Positions 8,590 to 17,807 are shown, counted from the stretch's first letter. The stretch: DNA of 64,000 nt from JAEYOM01 sp036260935 (GCA_036260935.1 DATALQ010000051.1:124001-188000), one strand, 5' to 3'. Notes: generated by a model from the sequence alone, not told the origin. Numbers and translations: made by a program.

Positions 8590-9672
8590 ATGGGAAGAGT
8601 AATATTGACAGGTGACAGACCTACCGGGAAGCTCCATGTCGGTCATTACGCAGGTTCTCTCGGGCGGAGGGTGGAATTGCAAAACTCGGGTTTGTATGAT
8701 GGGATATTCATCATGATTGCTGATGCTCAGGCACTTACCGATAATGCGGATAATCCGGAGAAAATCCATCAGAACATTATCGAGGTGGCACTGGACTATC
8801 TGGCAATCGGCCTCGACCCTGTCAAATCCACACTTTTTATTCAATCACAGATTCCGGAGCTTTGCGAATTGACATTTTACTATTTGAATTTAGTGACTGT
8901 AGCACGGCTGCAAAGAAATCCTACCGTAAAAACGGAAATAAAAATGAAAAACCTTGAAGAAAGCATTCCCGTAGGATTTTTTACCTACCCTGTCAGTCAG
9001 GCTGCAGACATAACTGCGTTCAAAGCAACAACGGTTCCGGGCGGCGAAGACCAGCTTCCGATGATAGAACAGGCAAGAGAGATCGTGAGAAAATTCAATT
9101 CAATATATGGCGAAGTCCTTATTGAACCGGAAATATTGCTTCCGGAAAATAAAGCCTGCCTTAGGCTGCCCGGGACTGACGGCAAGGCAAAAATGAGCAA
9201 GACCCTGAATAATTGTATCTATTTATCCGATACACCGGAAGAAATAAAGAGAAAAGTAATGAGCATGTACACGGACCCGAATCATTTAAGGGTTGAAGAT
9301 CCGGGCAACGTAGAGGGAAATCCCGTATTCACTTACCTGGATGCATTTTGCAGGGATGAGCATTTTTCACGCTATCTTTCAGGATACAATAATCTGGACG
9401 AATTAAAGGAGCATTATACCAAGGGCGGCCTTGGCGATGTAAAAGTAAAGAAGTTTCTAAGCGCAATTTTGCAGGAAGAGCTCGAACCATTCCGTACGAA
9501 CAGAACAATTTTTGAGAAAGATATTCCGGAGGTTTACAATATTCTGCAGAAGGGCAGCTATAAAGCAAGAGAAGTTGCGGCAAATACCTTATTGGAAGTA
9601 AAAACTGCGATGAAACTAAATTACTTCGAAGATAAGGAATTAATTAACGCGCAGTCAAAAAGACTCGGTTAA
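8590..9672 (+). CDS. trpS: Tryptophanyl-tRNA synthetase
   Basis: Class I aminoacyl-tRNA synthetase that charges tRNA-Trp. The HIGH-type motif is GKLHVGHY (13-20), and the second signature is KMSKT (201-205). The 360-residue length is slightly longer than the typical 330. Transcription is controlled by the T-box leader directly upstream, whose TGG specifier confirms the amino acid independently of the protein sequence. TTGGAGG lies six to eight bases before the ATG. The divergence from the common Bacillus form leaves open that this is an inducible second TrpRS. Confidence 0.95.
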   Translation: MGRVILTGDRPTGKLHVGHYAGSLGRRVELQNSGLYDGIFIMIADAQALTDNADNPEKIHQNIIEVALDYLAIGLDPVKSTLFIQSQIPELCELTFYYLNLVTVARLQRNPTVKTEIKMKNLEESIPVGFFTYPVSQAADITAFKATTVPGGEDQLPMIEQAREIVRKFNSIYGEVLIEPEILLPENKACLRLPGTDGKAKMSKTLNNCIYLSDTPEEIKRKVMSMYTDPNHLRVEDPGNVEGNPVFTYLDAFCRDEHFSRYLSGYNNLDELKEHYTKGGLGDVKVKKFLSAILQEELEPFRTNRTIFEKDIPEVYNILQKGSYKAREVAANTLLEVKTAMKLNYFEDKELINAQSKRLG

Positions 9673-9729
9673 CAGAAAACTGTTTGAACGTTTCACTAAA
9701 TATTTGAGAAGAATAAGGAGATCAACAGT

Positions 9730-10707
9730 ATGCAGATTGTCGATTTTACTGAAAAGCAGATAGAGCAGGCAATTCTAATTGGCAGACAAAATTACGATGC
9801 TGAACGTGAATATGCCGCTGTGCTGCCTCCAGTAGATATTTGGCCCGACATGTGCGGTTTCGCCGAAAACGGACTCGGCGTCGCCGCGTTTGAAGGTGAA
9901 AGGATGCTTGGTTTTTTATGCTGTTATCCTCCATTTAATAATGCCTTTCAATCAACCGATGCAACAGGTGTTTTTTCTCCCATTCATGGTAATGGAGCAA
10001 TTGCCGAAGGCAAAGGAGAAATTTACGCCCGCATGTATCAGGCTGCCGCCGAAAAATGGGTAAAAGCCAAAGCTTCCAGCCATGCAGTTAGCCTGTACGC
10101 TCATGACACAGTCGCTCAAGAGCAGTTCTTCCGTTATGGCTTCGGCATCAGGTGTATGGATGCAATCAGACCAATGGAAGAAATAAGGCCAATGGTTGAA
10201 ACAATACCACAAAACTGCCCGCAGGATTGCTCCCAATATACCTTCCGTGAATTGACTCCGGATGAATTTATTCTTGCTTATCCTCTGTATGCAATGTTGG
10301 GAGAACATATGGCATGCAGTCCGTCTTTTATGGTTCATTCCCATTCTCAGGAAACCTTTTATGATTCGATTACGGACGAAAGCAGATTCTTTGCAGCGCT
10401 AAACGGCAATAAAATCATAGCGTTTTTGAGAATCGCCAACAGCGGAGAAACCTTTATTACTGATGCTTCCGATTTGCGGTATGTAGATGGCGCATACTGT
10501 CTGCCCGAATACAGAGGAACAGGAATTTACAAAAGCTTATTAAACTTTGTTATTGGTACACTTAGAAAAGAAGGGTTTAAACGCTTTGGCGTTGATTTTG
10601 AGAGCATCAATCCGACGGCATATCGCTTTTGGTCCAAGTATTTCTCTATTTATACCCATAGCGTTGTAAGGCGTGTTGATGAATACTGCATCAGGCAGTT
10701 AGAATGA
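9730..10707 (+). CDS. GNAT-family acetyltransferase, two-domain
   Basis: A 325-residue protein with a recognisable C-terminal GNAT fold: the acetyl-CoA-binding region reads YCLPEYRGTGIYKSLLNFV (about 256-274, Q/RxxGxG/A type). The N-terminal half shows weaker GNAT-like features (EGERMLGFLCCYPPF), suggesting a tandem-GNAT architecture. No substrate can be inferred. The gene starts 57 bases after trpS with AATAAGGAG upstream, and could be read through from it. The downstream gap is filled with repeats. Confidence 0.75.
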   Translation: MQIVDFTEKQIEQAILIGRQNYDAEREYAAVLPPVDIWPDMCGFAENGLGVAAFEGERMLGFLCCYPPFNNAFQSTDATGVFSPIHGNGAIAEGKGEIYARMYQAAAEKWVKAKASSHAVSLYAHDTVAQEQFFRYGFGIRCMDAIRPMEEIRPMVETIPQNCPQDCSQYTFRELTPDEFILAYPLYAMLGEHMACSPSFMVHSHSQETFYDSITDESRFFAALNGNKIIAFLRIANSGETFITDASDLRYVDGAYCLPEYRGTGIYKSLLNFVIGTLRKEGFKRFGVDFESINPTAYRFWSKYFSIYTHSVVRRVDEYCIRQLE

Positions 10708-10719
10708 AATGCCTTGCGA

Positions 10720-10866
10720 GGTTGGTCACTTTTTCAATTAATGGGGTAAATATCCACGCTAATAATGAATTTTTGCAGTAAATAATGAGTTTTTTTGCGC
10801 AATAAAGATAATAAGTCCAGAATTATGTTGACTTTTACGTCCCATAAGTTGTAATTTTGACCAACC
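10720..10866 (-). repeat. MITE-like repeat family 1, copy A
   Basis: A 147-bp unit bounded by a perfect 9-bp terminal inverted repeat: GGTTGGTCA (10720-10728) and TGACCAACC (10858-10866). It contains an internal near-duplicate of AATAATGAATTTTTGC. A clearly homologous 127-bp copy lies at 30874-31000 in the same orientation. There is no coding capacity. It looks like a non-autonomous miniature transposable element or its remnant. Confidence 0.65.
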
Positions 10867-10925
10867 CGAAGCTTAAAAGCTTGCCATATTTACAAACCGC
10901 AAGCCGGATGCGCTTGTTGTTTGGC

Positions 10926-11070
10926 ATTGCATGAGTTTTGTAAATTAGAGCATAATTGATGAGGCATATTCAAGGGCAAATTCATGTTTGAGCGAGCAGA
11001 GTAATTAAACAAAAGCGAGCGAGTTTGAATTTGCCGCCAAGCCGAATCTATATGCTCTTTGAGCAAAACT
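10926..11070 (-). repeat. Palindromic repeat family 2, copy A
   Basis: Matches the reverse complement of 28865-29043. Shared blocks include ATTGCATGAGTTT, AGAGCATA, TTGATGAGGCAT, GTTTGAGCGA and GCCGAATCTATATGCTC. The centre is shorter than in the other copy. The two ends are related as an imperfect inverted repeat. Non-coding, and likely mobile or structural. Confidence 0.6.
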
Positions 11071-11195
11071 CCTCAATATAAACAACAGGCGCAAGCAGCG
11101 TCTGCGGTTTTGGGCAAAACTCCGCAATAAAAGCAACAGGCGCAAACAGCGTCTGCGTTTTTTGGGCAAAACTCCTCAATAAAAAACAGCAAGCG
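11061..11195. repeat. Tandem repeat, 51-52 bp unit, about 2.5 copies
   Basis: The sequence GCAAAACTCCTCAAT recurs at 11063, 11114 and 11166, followed in the first two units by AACAGGCGCAA and CAGCGTCTGCG. The unit begins with the last bases of repeat family 2 copy A, so it appears to have arisen by amplification of that element's end. Confidence 0.7.
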
Positions 11196-11224
11196 TACCT
11201 TTGCCTGCTGCTTGTTTCTTACCT

Positions 11225-12472
11225 CTATATACTCCCGCTGGCAAACGCCTTGGCCATCGGTATTTCAAGGTGGTTGACGGCCATTTTCAGCTTGAGCTTG
11301 CCGTATTCACGTCCTATCTTTTTATAGAAGCGTCTAAGGTATCCGAAACTCAAGGGTGAATGCTCTTCGAGCATCTTCAAGTAATCCCGGCTGTACATAC
11401 CGATGTTGCAGGCGACCGCACCGTATAGCAGGAAGAGTATACTGGCCTTTATGAGCTTTTTTGTCTCGGCTGCGACCGGCGAAGTGAAGCAGCTGTCCTC
11501 GCCGAGAACATTTATGGTGAAATTGACAAGTCTGTTTGTGCATTTTTCAACAGAAGTTCTGTCTGCTTTACCCGAAAATATCGTCATATGTCCTCTGTTC
11601 CTGTCATCCGAGGCATCCTGCAGATCGTCGATGAACTGCAGCATAACCCCGAAGCCAAAAACAAACGAAGCTTCCTCGGGCGTCAGGCGGCCTTTGATCA
11701 GACAACCGTCTGCCAGCACGGAGCTTCCGCCCTTTTCTATGCTAATATCCACTACGTCGGCCGATCCGCCCGATTTTCTGGCCGACTGCCAAAGGCTTCT
11801 TTCCTGAGCCATCTGTATACCAAGCAGACTTTCGTAGACCATCGGAGCCAACTGCCTGTTGAACTCATCTTCTATAATCCCGACCAGGCCGAATATGCTG
11901 TTTTCGAGTGAGGACCCGGCCGCTACCGGTTCTCCGGCGAGCCTGCTTCTGAACCTGGCATTCAGCTTTTCCTTACTGGAATCGGAGACTATCGAAGCGT
12001 CCAGAAAGTTGTCGGTATATGGATAAAGCATGCTGTAGGCAAATACTGAAGGCGTAAGCTCCACCTTTCTGGCCATCAGCAGTTGGATACAATTTGCGAT
12101 CCAGACATTTCTCAGGGATTGGAAAATATCATCCATTTTGAAATCTTTATCGAATTCACGGGATCTGGTCATAAAGTCCGACGTTACCTCGCAGAAGCCC
12201 ATATCCAGCAGCAGCTTCATACTGCCGAGTTCCAGTACTCCCGTTCCGCACTCGTTTATAATCTTCTTCAGCGATGAGCCCCACTCTGCAGCGTTTGCCG
12301 TGTTTTTATCCGAAAATTTCTTTATAAGGATGATGGCTTCATCAGTATAACTGTCCATTCTTACTTCCTTGGACTGCTGTAATTCCGTCGGGTAAGAATC
12401 CTGCAGGATCGGAAAAGTGTCAGGCGTAGCATCCCATATTTTTTTGTATCGTTCCTTCAAAGCTTGAATCAT
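11225..12472 (-). CDS. Class I isoprenoid-synthase-like protein
   Basis: A 415-residue, largely helical protein with two Asp-rich motifs of the isoprenoid-synthase superfamily: YPYTDNFLDA (DxxxD at 154-158) and FIDDLQDASDD (DxxxD at 282-286). Two DxxxD motifs are what squalene/phytoene-type head-to-head prenyl synthases use to bind Mg-diphosphate. The surrounding sequence is not close to either, so substrate and product are unknown. It is the last gene of an apparent operon with a PspC protein and a LiaF-like protein (gaps of 4 and 24 bases). That hints at an envelope-stress role, such as making a membrane-active polyprenoid. The superfamily call is fairly secure; the reaction is inference. 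Confidence 0.65.
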   Translation of the reverse strand: MIQALKERYKKIWDATPDTFPILQDSYPTELQQSKEVRMDSYTDEAIILIKKFSDKNTANAAEWGSSLKKIINECGTGVLELGSMKLLLDMGFCEVTSDFMTRSREFDKDFKMDDIFQSLRNVWIANCIQLLMARKVELTPSVFAYSMLYPYTDNFLDASIVSDSSKEKLNARFRSRLAGEPVAAGSSLENSIFGLVGIIEDEFNRQLAPMVYESLLGIQMAQERSLWQSARKSGGSADVVDISIEKGGSSVLADGCLIKGRLTPEEASFVFGFGVMLQFIDDLQDASDDRNRGHMTIFSGKADRTSVEKCTNRLVNFTINVLGEDSCFTSPVAAETKKLIKASILFLLYGAVACNIGMYSRDYLKMLEEHSPLSFGYLRRFYKKIGREYGKLKLKMAVNHLEIPMAKAFASGSI

Positions 12473-12496
12473 CCGAACCCCGCAATTAATCAGTTA

Positions 12497-13405
12497 TCAT
12501 TCAACCGTGAGATTTCCAACGCCCATATGGATGTCGGCAGTTATTTTATGGCTCTTCTCATTATATCCCGGGGAATAATGCCAATCTCCATCCTTGGTCC
12601 AGTCCGAGCCATCTATATTGGTGCTGTTGACTCCGCCGTCGAGCTTAATCCTCATGCCGGTATCCTCAGGCAGTGTGATGTCGATCTTCGAAGCCCCTGC
12701 ATCTATATTTATATCCGTATCATAACTTCCCATTTTAAGCTTGATCTCCGACATCCCGGTCTTAAGCTCCAGTTTTTCGGTCTTCAGGCCGGACAAGTCG
12801 ATATCGTCGGACTCTGCACCCGTTTGGATGTCGATCTTCCATACGACATCCTTGTTCAGGCTGAAACGTGATACCATCGAAGCATCGTCCTTAAGCATGC
12901 CTATGTTGAAATTCCTCATCTCGAATTCCAGCCGTGGTGTACGATCGCTGTCGCTGGGCTTCGAGTATCTCACGGCATCTTTTACGATATCGGCTTCGAG
13001 CAGGCCGGAGGCGGACGAATCGATATTGAGCTTCGAAGCTCCGAATTTCAGTTGAAGTTCGGCATTCTCCGTCTGGGGATTCTTTTCGAATTTAACAGTC
13101 TCGCGCTCCCCGCTCCATTTCTCATCCACGATGAAGCTCCCGCTGATAAACGGCGAGCGGGCAGGGGTGCCGAAATACCCGTAGCATACTACCACCGCCA
13201 CCAGTACGAGCCAGGCTCCCGCCCTTACGAACCTGTTGTTCCTGAACATAATGCTTATGCCGATAACCACAAGTATCAGCGGCCACAGAGCCAAAAATGC
13301 GAAAAACGTATTTATAGTAACTATATGGGCCAATCCAAGCAGCCACAAGGCTCCAACCGTCAGCAGCAATATCCCGAAGCCAATACCTTTATGTCTTTCC
13401 TGCAT
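12497..13405 (-). CDS. LiaF-like membrane protein
   Basis: A 302-residue protein. Four short hydrophobic segments in the first 85 residues (the LiaI/LiaF N-terminal type) precede a soluble beta-rich domain. There, repeated strands such as LKTGMSEIKLKMGSYDTDINIDAGASK resemble the stacked-strand 'toast-rack'/DUF2154 fold. LiaF proteins restrain LiaRS-type cell-wall stress signalling. No liaRS pair is adjacent; a GAF kinase/LuxR regulator pair lies far away at 46-49 kb. It starts 4 bases after the upstream PspC gene and 24 bases before the isoprenoid-synthase-like gene, so it is almost certainly cotranscribed. Confidence 0.75.
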   Translation of the reverse strand: MQERHKGIGFGILLLTVGALWLLGLAHIVTINTFFAFLALWPLILVVIGISIMFRNNRFVRAGAWLVLVAVVVCYGYFGTPARSPFISGSFIVDEKWSGERETVKFEKNPQTENAELQLKFGASKLNIDSSASGLLEADIVKDAVRYSKPSDSDRTPRLEFEMRNFNIGMLKDDASMVSRFSLNKDVVWKIDIQTGAESDDIDLSGLKTEKLELKTGMSEIKLKMGSYDTDINIDAGASKIDITLPEDTGMRIKLDGGVNSTNIDGSDWTKDGDWHYSPGYNEKSHKITADIHMGVGNLTVE

Positions 13406-13409
13406 TGCC

Positions 13410-13937
13410 TTATTTCCTTCCCCGGAAGACGATAAGTCCGCCGATTACGATCATTATTAAGGGAATCATCAGCTTCGGGTTGAACAGAACCGGAAAGACC
13501 TGCCCTATAAGAAACAGTATACCGATAACCACAAGCACGGCGCCAAGTATGAATTTGCTTTTTTCAGGGCGATACTTCGGTGTATCCCAGTTTTCGCTGT
13601 CCGTGTTGAAATCGCTTTCAAAATTGTCGGCGCCCATACCTGTGCCGGTAGCATTGCCAGTACTATTGCCAGTGCCTGTGCCGCTGCCCGCAAACGGATC
13701 GGCGTTATAGGAACCCGTATTCTGGCTTCCGCCCCACTGGTTGTCAAACGGGGAATAATCCTTTTCCTCAGGCATGATCAGCGCCGCCACAATATACAGG
13801 ATGATACCAGGGCCCATAAACGTGACCAATATCGTTATGATCCTTATCAGGGTCACATCTATACGCAAATAATCCGATATACCGGAGCATACGCCGAATA
13901 TTACCTTATTTCTCTTTGAACGTCTTAGTTTTTCCAT
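13410..13937 (-). CDS. PspC-domain protein
   Basis: A 175-residue protein with an N-terminal PspC domain: RRSKRNKVIFGVCSGISDYLRIDVTLIR followed in the same domain by a membrane helix ending ALIMPEE. A low-complexity Gly/Thr/Asn linker (GTGTGNSTGNATGTG, about 85-99) leads to a C-terminal pair of membrane helices of LiaI type (FILGAVLVVIGILFLIGQ). PspC proteins sense or transmit envelope stress. First gene of the three-gene operon, with AAAAGGAG about 8 bases before its ATG. Confidence 0.88.
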   Translation of the reverse strand: MEKLRRSKRNKVIFGVCSGISDYLRIDVTLIRIITILVTFMGPGIILYIVAALIMPEEKDYSPFDNQWGGSQNTGSYNADPFAGSGTGTGNSTGNATGTGMGADNFESDFNTDSENWDTPKYRPEKSKFILGAVLVVIGILFLIGQVFPVLFNPKLMIPLIMIVIGGLIVFRGRK

Positions 13938-14040
13938 ATTTCATTACTCCTTTTTATCCGTTCAGAATGTGTTTACACAAGATAATACGTAGTCAAACCG
14001 ATAATGTCTAATTTTTTATTAAAATTCTTTAACAGTGATT

Positions 14041-14766
14041 TCATAAACCAAAGATATGCTCACGATCGTAAACAGCCTTTATTTCCATTCCGGGCGGAAC
14101 TGTAAGGAAATCCTCTTCGGCCCATCTGGCGTTTACCAGGTCTTCTATTATGCGAGTGCTTCCCTCTATGAACCTGGTACTTTTGCCTTCGTCGGCAGCA
14201 TGCTTTTTAAATTCTTCACGCACTGAATCGTTATCGAAGCCGGGTAATTCTATATAGGTGAGAAAATCTGCGCTTTTCTCCGTCTTGAGGCTTTCCACCA
14301 CATACCGGGCATTTTCCTCACCGTATTTATCCAAAAGCTCCTGGTAACTCATGCCCAGGACGAGCATGCACATATCCATCGGATTGTCGGGATACCAGTT
14401 TCCCAAGCGTTCATAATAACATGCCGTATACCACTTGGCGCTCGGCGTCGGACCGAAATGCTCCTGAAACGCCTCCCGTCCGCCAAGGAATATCGTACAG
14501 CAGTCGTGCGCCCGCGGAATGACAAGCGGCTGGGAGCGTGCCCTGAGACCTGCCGTACCGTTGCCGCAGAGGCCATAACCCAGCAGAACGGCGTCATAAC
14601 CATCGGGAGTCGAGTCAATAATACTCTGTATCTCAGCCCTCAGCTGCCCGGGTTCGGTATGTGACTGCATCCTTGTAAATATCATGTCGATTATGTTGGC
14701 GGAAGAGGCTGCAGCCATGTAAGCAGGCCTCGAAAAAACCTCACAGCTGATCAGCCTGAGCCTCAT
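14041..14766 (-). CDS. DUF1638-family protein
   Basis: A 241-residue soluble protein with the DUF1638 signature: AVLLGYGLCGNGTAGL (about 60-75) followed by PLVIPRAHDCCTIFLG (about 80-95). Family function is unknown; some members occur near corrinoid methyltransferase genes, which are absent here. Conserved Cys and His in the signature suggest a metal or cofactor site. The ATG overlaps the stop of the upstream flippase-like gene (ATGA type, 14763-14766), so the two are translationally coupled. Confidence 0.8.
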   Translation of the reverse strand: MRLRLISCEVFSRPAYMAAASSANIIDMIFTRMQSHTEPGQLRAEIQSIIDSTPDGYDAVLLGYGLCGNGTAGLRARSQPLVIPRAHDCCTIFLGGREAFQEHFGPTPSAKWYTACYYERLGNWYPDNPMDMCMLVLGMSYQELLDKYGEENARYVVESLKTEKSADFLTYIELPGFDNDSVREEFKKHAADEGKSTRFIEGSTRIIEDLVNARWAEEDFLTVPPGMEIKAVYDREHIFGL

Positions 14767-15902
14767 AGGATCTCCTCCGAGGTTTTCCTGCGTTTTTTTC
14801 TGACCGGCTTCACCGGTTTTTCACAGTCTTCAGCCAGGTCGGCATCCAATTCTTCAGATATGCATTTTTTATCGGTCAGTTTTGCTTCCTCTTCATGTTT
14901 GAGAGGTTTTTCAGGCGCGAATAATGTAAATATGCCGCCGAAAATAACGGCCGGATAATAGGTAAGAAGCCTATAGATCAGAATTACAGGTATAATGAAG
15001 CCTCTCCTGAAGAACATCCCGTAGAACAGATAGCTCAGGCCTTCAATACCTCCCGTCGCACCCGGAGTAGGTACCAGCAGCGAGATAAGGGTAATGAGCG
15101 CCTGCGCCGAGATCATATCTGTAAAGTGAACTCTCTGGGTTTCGACTGCCAGTTGGATAAAATAAGGTATTGCAAATAGAAAAGTAAATTGAACTATTTG
15201 AGTTATGACCAATATGAAAAGCGATTTCGAATCCTTCTTAAGGATGAGCGCTCCGCCGCTGAAGCTGACAAGCTCCGCATCCACCCGTTTCCTGGCCCCC
15301 TCGAAGTCCTTTATTATCTTTAATTTGTGAAGCAGCCGGGCAAGTACCATAAGCACCTTTTTAGCTGCCTGGCCTTTATAAAGGAGCAAAAAGTTGAATA
15401 AAAGGAAAAGGGTATTGATGATGGTTCCCAATATGAAGAAGTAGTAGAATTGCGGTATATTGGCTGAAAAAACAGCGCCCTTGAAAATAAATACGACTAT
15501 TGAATAAAGGACAATGATCACCTGGTGCAGGAGCGATTTGACAACGAAAATGGACGCGGCATAGCCCGGCTTTACGCCGTCCTTCATCATAACATACGCC
15601 TGTACAGGTTGCCCGGCTCCCGCAAAAGGAGTGATCGAATTGAAGAACTGACCGATCATCGTCACCCTGATGGTGTCCTTGATCCGTTGTTCCTTGTGCA
15701 TCGATATCGTCACAGTATGAAGGATGACAGCGTCCAGCAGCCAGTAGACAACCATACAGCCAAAACCGGCAGCAAGCCAGTAAGGCTTTATATGGTTGAC
15801 TATCTGAACCAGCGAATCGAAACTGTCGGTAAAAAAGATCAGCATTACCAGCAGTAAAGCCGAAGATAAAATGACAAACAATTTTAAAAGCTTATTCTTC
15901 AT
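14763..15902 (-). CDS. Flippase-like membrane protein (YbhN/UPF0104)
   Basis: A 379-residue polytopic membrane protein of the lysylphosphatidylglycerol-synthetase transmembrane / UPF0104 family. Diagnostic segments are SITPFAGAGQPVQAY and LLVPTPGATGGIEGLSYLF. Members act as lipid flippases or are fused to MprF-type synthases; this one lacks a synthase domain. The C-terminal 60 residues are a charged cytoplasmic tail ending in a basic stretch (KPVRKKRRKTSEE). It overlaps DUF1638 by 4 bases and follows the Asp23-family gene by 27. No strong ribosome site directly precedes the ATG; AAGGAG lies about 17 bases upstream. Confidence 0.8.
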   Translation of the reverse strand: MKNKLLKLFVILSSALLLVMLIFFTDSFDSLVQIVNHIKPYWLAAGFGCMVVYWLLDAVILHTVTISMHKEQRIKDTIRVTMIGQFFNSITPFAGAGQPVQAYVMMKDGVKPGYAASIFVVKSLLHQVIIVLYSIVVFIFKGAVFSANIPQFYYFFILGTIINTLFLLFNFLLLYKGQAAKKVLMVLARLLHKLKIIKDFEGARKRVDAELVSFSGGALILKKDSKSLFILVITQIVQFTFLFAIPYFIQLAVETQRVHFTDMISAQALITLISLLVPTPGATGGIEGLSYLFYGMFFRRGFIIPVILIYRLLTYYPAVIFGGIFTLFAPEKPLKHEEEAKLTDKKCISEELDADLAEDCEKPVKPVRKKRRKTSEEIL

Positions 15903-15929
15903 TCTTAAGTAAAAACAGGATTCTCCTTC

Positions 15930-16334
15930 TCAAGCCTGCGGCGGCACTTCTTCTACCACCTGCAGTTTGCCTGTATCTTTGCCCATGCTCACGCCGAGTA
16001 TATTGATGTTTACATTCAAAACCTCAAGGCCGGTCATATCTTCTACCGCAGTGCGAACCCTGGTCTGCATTTCCCGGGCTACCTCGTGAATTTTACAACC
16101 ATATTGCATCACGACCGAAATATCGATATTGACCTGGTTTTCCTTCAGTTCTACCTTGATGCCCCTGCCCGGCGATTTTTTGCCAAGCATTCCAGCTATA
16201 CCATCGACGAAACCGCTGCTGAGCGACGCGACATCTGTGACCTCTGTTGCGGCAATACCGGCAATAGTTGCGATTACTTCCTCGGATATCCTGATTTTGT
16301 CCTCCCTGGTTTGCTCTTTAGCTAATTCATTCAT
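15930..16334 (-). CDS. Asp23/Gls24-family envelope stress protein
   Basis: A 134-residue protein of the Asp23 (DUF322) family. It has an IRISEEVIATIAGIAATEVTDVA start, a central VELKENQVNIDISVVMQYGCKIHEVAREMQ stretch and a C-terminal VNVNI-type strand. Asp23 proteins form membrane-proximal filaments linked to cell-wall stress in Gram-positives. AAAGGAGG precedes the ATG. It lies just upstream of the flippase-like gene, so this block gathers several envelope-related proteins. Confidence 0.9.
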   Translation of the reverse strand: MNELAKEQTREDKIRISEEVIATIAGIAATEVTDVASLSSGFVDGIAGMLGKKSPGRGIKVELKENQVNIDISVVMQYGCKIHEVAREMQTRVRTAVEDMTGLEVLNVNINILGVSMGKDTGKLQVVEEVPPQA

Positions 16335-16415
16335 ATATACGACCTCCTTTACATTTTGTTTTATAATGCATCGATTTTTTAGGAAATTTCTATCTCCCGT
16401 TGTTTTTGATCCCTC

Positions 16416-17807
16416 TTAAAAATCAGCAGATTTAGGCGTCCTCGGGAATGGAATAACGTCCCTGATATTGGCCATTCCGCTTAGGTACATTACAGCCCTT
16501 TCGAATCCGAGGCCATAGCCTGCATGCTTGGTGCCGCCGTATTTACGAAGGTCCATGTACCAGCTGTAATCCTCTTTCTCCATTCCCAGTTCTTCCAGAC
16601 GACTGACGAGTAAATCGTAGCGTTCCTCTCTCTGGCTGCCGCCGATGATCTCTCCTACGCCCGGTACAAGGAGGTCCATTGCGGCGACCGTCTTGTCGTC
16701 GTCGTTCAATCTCATATAAAACGCTTTTATTTCCTTCGGGTAGTCGGTTACGAATACCGGCTTTTTAAATACTTTTTCAGTCAGGTATCTCTCATGCTCC
16801 GTCTGCAGGTCGCTGCCCCACTTGACGGGATAATCGAAGCTGGAATTGACCTTTTCGAGAAGTTCTATCGCCTCAGTATATGTTACATGGCCGAAATCCG
16901 AGCTTGCTACATTGTGGAGCCTGTCGAGCAGCGTATTGTCGACGAAGCTGTTGAAGAATTCGAGTTCCTCCGGTATATTTTCAAAGCAGTAGTTTATCAT
17001 GTATTTCATCATGTCTTCGGCAAGAGCCATGTCATCCTTGAGCTCGGCGAATGCAATTTCGGGCTCGATCATCCAGAATTCCGAAGCATGTCTGGCGGTA
17101 TTTGAGTTTTCAGCCCTGAAGGTCGGTCCGAAGGTATATATTTTTCCGAATGCCATGCAATACGCCTCTCCCGACAACTGCCCGCTTACGGTAAGGCTTG
17201 TCTGCTTTCCGAAGAAATCCTGGGAGTAATCGATATTACCCTCCTCATCCCTCGGGCACTGATCCGGGTCGAAGGTCGTTACCCTGAACATTTCACCGGC
17301 GCCCTCGCAATCGCTTCCTGTAATGATAGGCGTATTTACGTAAACAAAGCCCCTCTCCTGGAAAAAGCGGTGTATCGCAAAGGCCAGGGCGCTCCTCAAC
17401 CTGAAAACTGCCGAAAAGGTATTGGTCCTGGGGCGCAGATGAGCAATAGTCCTGAGATATTCAAAGGAATGACGCTTCTTCTGAAGCGGGTAATCAAGCG
17501 AGCAAACGCCCTCTATATCGATAGCCGAGGCTTTCAGTTCGAACGGCTGCTTTGCCTCGGGCGTAGCAACAAGTCCGCCCCGGACATTTACGGAAGAACC
17601 CTGCGGCAGTTTTGCTATTTCTTTAAAATTGGATATATTGTCTTCCGAAAAAACTATCTGTAAATTCTTAAAAAACGATCCATCGTTCAATTCTATGAAT
17701 CCGAATGTTTTGGAATCCCTTATGGTCCTCACCCAGCCGGATACCTCGACCTCTTTCCCGTAATGTAGGCCGGCCTCCCTGTACATTTGCTTTATGCTTA
17801 ATTTCAC
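16416..17807 (-). CDS. asnS: Asparaginyl-tRNA synthetase
   Basis: Class IIb aminoacyl-tRNA synthetase of 463 residues. The N-terminal OB-fold anticodon-binding domain begins VEVSGWVRTIRDSKTFGFIELNDGS. The class II catalytic core has motif 2 (FRAENSNTARHASEFWMIEPE) and motif 3 (GYGLGFERAVMYLSG). The motif 2 form and the length separate AsnRS from AspRS. The start is GTG at 17807, eight bases after GGAGG. Confidence 0.95.
   Translation of the reverse strand: MKLSIKQMYREAGLHYGKEVEVSGWVRTIRDSKTFGFIELNDGSFFKNLQIVFSEDNISNFKEIAKLPQGSSVNVRGGLVATPEAKQPFELKASAIDIEGVCSLDYPLQKKRHSFEYLRTIAHLRPRTNTFSAVFRLRSALAFAIHRFFQERGFVYVNTPIITGSDCEGAGEMFRVTTFDPDQCPRDEEGNIDYSQDFFGKQTSLTVSGQLSGEAYCMAFGKIYTFGPTFRAENSNTARHASEFWMIEPEIAFAELKDDMALAEDMMKYMINYCFENIPEELEFFNSFVDNTLLDRLHNVASSDFGHVTYTEAIELLEKVNSSFDYPVKWGSDLQTEHERYLTEKVFKKPVFVTDYPKEIKAFYMRLNDDDKTVAAMDLLVPGVGEIIGGSQREERYDLLVSRLEELGMEKEDYSWYMDLRKYGGTKHAGYGLGFERAVMYLSGMANIRDVIPFPRTPKSADF

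Noticed and set aside
11061..11195. CRISPR-like array
   Set aside because: The units are imperfect 51-52 bp repeats with no distinct spacers and no cas genes nearby.
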